Assembly: GCA_963803025.1 (NCBI GenBank)
Contig: CAWDKZ010000011.1
Location: 62,001-126,000 of the forward strand
DNA: 64,000 nucleotides
Direction of reading: 5' to 3'
DNA from: Bog-793 sp963803025
GTDB lineage: Bacteria > Actinomycetota > Acidimicrobiia > Acidimicrobiales > Bog-793
Shown here: one piece after another, positions 61,397 to 64,000 of the stretch
Position numbering within the stretch: the stretch's first letter is position 1
Layout: the number at the start of each line of letters is the position of its first letter
The notes under the pieces: model-generated
What the model was told of the DNA's origin: nothing
The model's input: only the letters and a program-made list of their open reading frames with translations
Databases searched by the model: none
Made by a program: the position numbers and the translations under genes

Positions 61397-62095
61397 TCAG
61401 ATGGCGGCCGGGTTCGCGCCGGTTCCGGGTCGCTGGGTCGCGGCCTGGGCGAGTAAGGCGATGACCTCCGCGTCGGAGGTCTGCGTGAAGTCCTCGTACC
61501 ACTCGCCGACCGCGTTGAACCAGGCGGGCGCCGTCAGGCAGACAAGGTCGTCGACCGCATCGGCGAGTTCGGCGAGAGACTCCGCAGGCGCGACGGGGAT
61601 GGCGAGGACGACTCGCGTGGCACCGGCGGCGCGGGCGACCTGGCAGGCGGCGCGGGTCGTCGCGCCGGTCGCGATGCCGTCGTCGACGACGATGACCGTG
61701 CGCTCGGTGAGCGCGACACCCTCTCGCCCGGCGCGGAACAACGTGGCACGCCGCTCGACCTCGACGCGTTCGCGTCGCTCGATCGCGGCAAGCGCCTCGT
61801 CGCCGATCCCGGTGGCGGCCGCCACGGCACGGTTGAGGACGCGGACCCCGTGTTCGCCGACCGCGCCCAGCGCGAGCTCGGGTTGGTAGGGCACGCCGAG
61901 CTTGCGCACGACGATCACGTCGAGCGCCAGCGCGAGCGCCGTCGCGATCTCGAAGGCGACGGGGACGCCGCCCCGGGGAAGCCCGACGACGACGGCGTCG
62001 GTCCCGCGGTACTCCTCCAGGCACGCGGCGAGCTGTCGGCCGGCGTCGACGCGGTCGGTGAACCGTCCGCCGGCCCGACCGCCGTGGGGTCTCAT
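61397..62095 (-). CDS. Phosphoribosyltransferase-family protein
   Basis: A 232-residue type I PRTase-like protein. The PRPP-binding motif is VIVVDDGIATGATTRAA, preceded by VVVGLPRGGVPVAFEIATAL and VVRKLGVPYQPELALGA. This subgroup is widespread in actinobacteria as a predicted PRTase of unknown substrate. ATG 62095 is used. The much longer frame upstream is antisense to the next gene. Confidence 0.9.
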   Translation of the reverse strand: MRPHGGRAGGRFTDRVDAGRQLAACLEEYRGTDAVVVGLPRGGVPVAFEIATALALALDVIVVRKLGVPYQPELALGAVGEHGVRVLNRAVAAATGIGDEALAAIERRERVEVERRATLFRAGREGVALTERTVIVVDDGIATGATTRAACQVARAAGATRVVLAIPVAPAESLAELADAVDDLVCLTAPAWFNAVGEWYEDFTQTSDAEVIALLAQAATQRPGTGANPAAI

Positions 62096-62366
62096 CGCCG
62101 TTCCCACCCGGGTCCCTTGCGGGCCGACGGCGTGAGCCCGACGCCGGCGTCGCGGGTCGCGGGCAGGGTCGAGTCGCCGGAGGGGCATCGCGGACCTGAC
62201 GGCGGGGATGCTCGGCTGCCCGGGGCAGTCACGGTTCCCACGGTAAGGCCTGAGTGGCCAGGTGGAAAGGGCCAACTGGGTCTTGCCTGGCGCTGTCTTG
62301 CGCCGACAAGCTCCGACAGCGAGATTGGAGGCGGATTGTCCTAGCCGCTGCGAGGTGAGAGAGACG

Positions 62367-62867
62367 ATGGCTGTACTCGAGCTGTCGGCGGTCGCGCTGG
62401 AGTTCCCGGACGAACTCAACGTGATCGTCGGCCAATCGCACTTCATCAAGACCGTTGAAGACCTCCACGAGGTCCTCTTTGGGGCGAGTCCGCAACTGCG
62501 ATTCGGCGTCGCCTTCTGCGAAGCGTCCGGCAAGCGGCTTGTCCGCACCTCGGGCAACGATGATGAGCTCGTCGCGCTCGCGGCGCGCAACGCCGAGGCG
62601 ATCGGCGCCGGGCACTCCTTCGTCGTGTTCTTGCGTGAGGGCTACCCGGTGAACGTGCTCAACCAGATCAAGCAGGTCGCCGAGGTCTGCTCGATCTACT
62701 GCGCGACGGCGAACCCCGTCGAGGTGATCGTCGCCGAGACCGCCCTCGGGCGGGGGATCCTCGGCGTCGTGGACGGCGCCAAGCCGCTCGGGGTCGAGAC
62801 GAGCGCGGACGTCGCCGACCGGATGGGCCTCCTGCGGGCGCTCGGCTACAAGTTGGGCGGCTTCTGA
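62367..62867 (+). CDS. Adenosine-specific kinase family protein (DUF355)
   Basis: A 166-residue protein with the family blocks LNVIVGQSHFIKTVEDLHEVL, FGVAFCEASGKRLVR, AIGAGHSFVVFLREGYPVNVLNQIK, VCSIYCATANPVEVIV and GRGILGVVDG. These small proteins, first described in archaea, are annotated as adenosine-specific kinases on limited evidence. The ATG has GAGAGA upstream. Confidence 0.9.
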   Translation: MAVLELSAVALEFPDELNVIVGQSHFIKTVEDLHEVLFGASPQLRFGVAFCEASGKRLVRTSGNDDELVALAARNAEAIGAGHSFVVFLREGYPVNVLNQIKQVAEVCSIYCATANPVEVIVAETALGRGILGVVDGAKPLGVETSADVADRMGLLRALGYKLGGF

Positions 62868-62945
62868 GCCTGCCGACGCCGCGCGCCGGCCCGGCGAGAT
62901 TCCCGGGAACCTGCCCCGCCGGCCGCGGCGGGATCGTCGGTCCGG

Positions 62946-63230
62946 TCAGTCGCGGCTCCGCAGGCGCTGGCCGATCGTCGACGGGTAGTCGGGGAAGTAG
63001 TCGGCGATCTGGTCGAGGCGGAAGCGACGCAGGATCGAGTTCGGCGGCTCGCGCTCGAGGAGGAAGAGGAACGAGGCCTGGATGAGCTGCTCGGTCGGAA
63101 CGTCGTCGCAGCCGAGCGCGGCCAAATACCCGGCAGGGACGCTGACGACGTGGGTCGTCGCGGATCCGTCGCTGCGCACATCGACCCGAAACGTGCCGTT
63201 TGGCTGGGCGACGACGACGATCTCGGTCAC
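62946..63230 (-). CDS. Small conserved protein of unknown function
   Basis: A 94-residue protein from GTG 63230 with an N-terminal beta-hairpin (TEIVVVAQPNGTFRVDVRSDG), VVSVPAGYLAALGCDDVPTEQLIQASFLFLLEREPPNSILRRFRL and DYFPDYP at the end. The block fits short cytoplasmic proteins seen in many actinobacteria, but I know no function. The longer frame upstream is antisense to the DJ-1/PfpI gene. Confidence 0.7.
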   Translation of the reverse strand: MTEIVVVAQPNGTFRVDVRSDGSATTHVVSVPAGYLAALGCDDVPTEQLIQASFLFLLEREPPNSILRRFRLDQIADYFPDYPSTIGQRLRSRD

Positions 63231-63365
63231 CGCTGTGATGCTAGTGACGACGACGACGGACCTGTGACGGAACGGCGCTGGCGGGGCGAGGCGAGATAGC
63301 TCCCGAAACGCCTGTAGAACGGACGACACGGCGGTCGGGCGGCAACGGAAGGAGCGAGGCGGGCG

Positions 63366-64000
63366 ATGGTTGCGGCGAGTAGCGAGGCACGACGACCCCG
63401 GCGGATCGCGACGGTGCTCTTCGAGGGGTTCGAGCTGCTCGACGTGTTCGGACCGCTCGAGGTCTTCGGCGTGAGCGAGCAATTCGAGGTGAGCCTGGTG
63501 GGGCCCGCCGCCGGTCCGGTGCGCAGCGCCCAGGGGCAGCGAGTGGTGGCCGAGGTGGCCTGTCATGACGCGCCCGCGCCAGAGATCGTGCTTTTTCCCG
63601 GGGGCATCGGAACGCGTCGCCTGGTCGAGGACGAGCCCTTCCTCTCCTGGCTCGCCGGGTGGTCGCGCGAGGCGTCGTACGTCACGTCGGTGTGCACGGG
63701 CTCGGGCGTGCTCGCCAAGGCCGGACTGCTGGACGGCTACCGCGCCACTTCGAACAAGCGGGCGTTCGCCTGGGCCCGCCAGCAGAGCGAGCGTGTCGAG
63801 TGGGTCGCCGAGGCCCGCTGGGTCGAGGACCGCGACCGGTGGACCTCGTCGGGCGTGGCCGCCGGCATGGACATGGCCCTCGCCCTGCTCGCACGGCTGT
63901 ACGGGGAGCCGCACGCCTCCGGTGTGGCAGACAGGATCGAGTTGGCGTGGCACCGCGACGCGACCGTGGATCCGTTCGCCGCGAAGAACGGACTCGTTCC
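63366..64000 (+). CDS. DJ-1/PfpI family protein, cut by window end
   Basis: The first 211 codons from ATG 63366 are in the window with no stop. The DJ-1/PfpI fold is clear: IATVLFEGFELLDVFGPLEVF, IVLFPGGIGTRRLV, the nucleophile elbow VTSVCTGSGVLAKAGLLDG (Cys) and RWVEDRDRWTSSGVAAGMDMAL. This is the isonitrile-hydratase/ThiJ-like subgroup. The 3' end lies beyond the window. Confidence 0.9.
   Translation, partial: MVAASSEARRPRRIATVLFEGFELLDVFGPLEVFGVSEQFEVSLVGPAAGPVRSAQGQRVVAEVACHDAPAPEIVLFPGGIGTRRLVEDEPFLSWLAGWSREASYVTSVCTGSGVLAKAGLLDGYRATSNKRAFAWARQQSERVEWVAEARWVEDRDRWTSSGVAAGMDMALALLARLYGEPHASGVADRIELAWHRDATVDPFAAKNGLV

Overview
The window is a 64 kb piece of a high-GC actinobacterial chromosome. 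Supporting signs are GC-rich third codon positions, frequent GTG and some TTG starts, a LexA box of the CGAAC-N4-GTTCG type, an ImuA'/ImuB/DnaE2 mutasome, an Rpf-like transglycosylase, an MTB12-like antigen and an APC/OB-fold/TrkA cluster resembling the mycobacterial ceoBC region. An Acidimicrobiia-like member is my inference. Two secreted glutamic (acid) peptidases would suit an acidic habitat.

Layout. 1-6.1 kb: SPFH membrane protein with a ribbon-helix-helix partner, a SAM methyltransferase, two secreted proteins of unknown function, a small DUF7662-like protein and a hemerythrin. 6.8-11 kb (minus strand): a cobalamin riboswitch heading a BtuFCD vitamin B12 importer, preceded by an EfeU/FTR1 iron permease behind a palindromic operator. 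11-13.8 kb: peroxiredoxin, then a TetR regulator and a DHA2 drug exporter that appear to share an operator. 13.9-19.4 kb: PdxST, a VOC protein, GuaB, an Rpf-like protein and SurE. 19.7-24.2 kb: MTB12-like protein, small membrane protein, SRAP protein, GNAT, LysE exporter and aldo/keto reductase. 24.5-31.6 kb: a neprosin-type peptidase with Ig-like repeats, threonine dehydratase, a G1 (eqolisin) peptidase and an MFS exporter.

32-39 kb is an accessory, eroded stretch: YdeI-like protein, ion channel, OsmC, a 21-codon thiolase stub, a frameshifted tyrosine recombinase, a DinB protein, small membrane proteins and a GH-like TIM barrel protein. 39.6-45.4 kb is a potassium/cation-linked cluster: an APC permease fused to an OB-fold, two TrkA (RCK) proteins, a KdpE remnant and a KdpD-like DUF4118 protein. 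46.7-48.7 kb is an intact IS1634-family element with 21-bp ends and a 5-bp target duplication. It is followed by a DinB protein and a FecR-like secreted protein.

51.2-58.8 kb holds the SOS mutasome (imuA'-imuB and dnaE2). An amidase gene splits it, and each half has its own LexA box. An IS3-family remnant abuts the first box. 59-64 kb: a protein of unknown function ending at a 16-bp-stem bidirectional terminator, an AIM24 protein, a phosphoribosyltransferase, an adenosine-specific kinase family protein, a small conserved protein and the start of a DJ-1/PfpI protein cut by the window edge.

I found no rRNA, tRNA or CRISPR. All functional calls rest on recognised motifs and neighbourhood, not on database searches.
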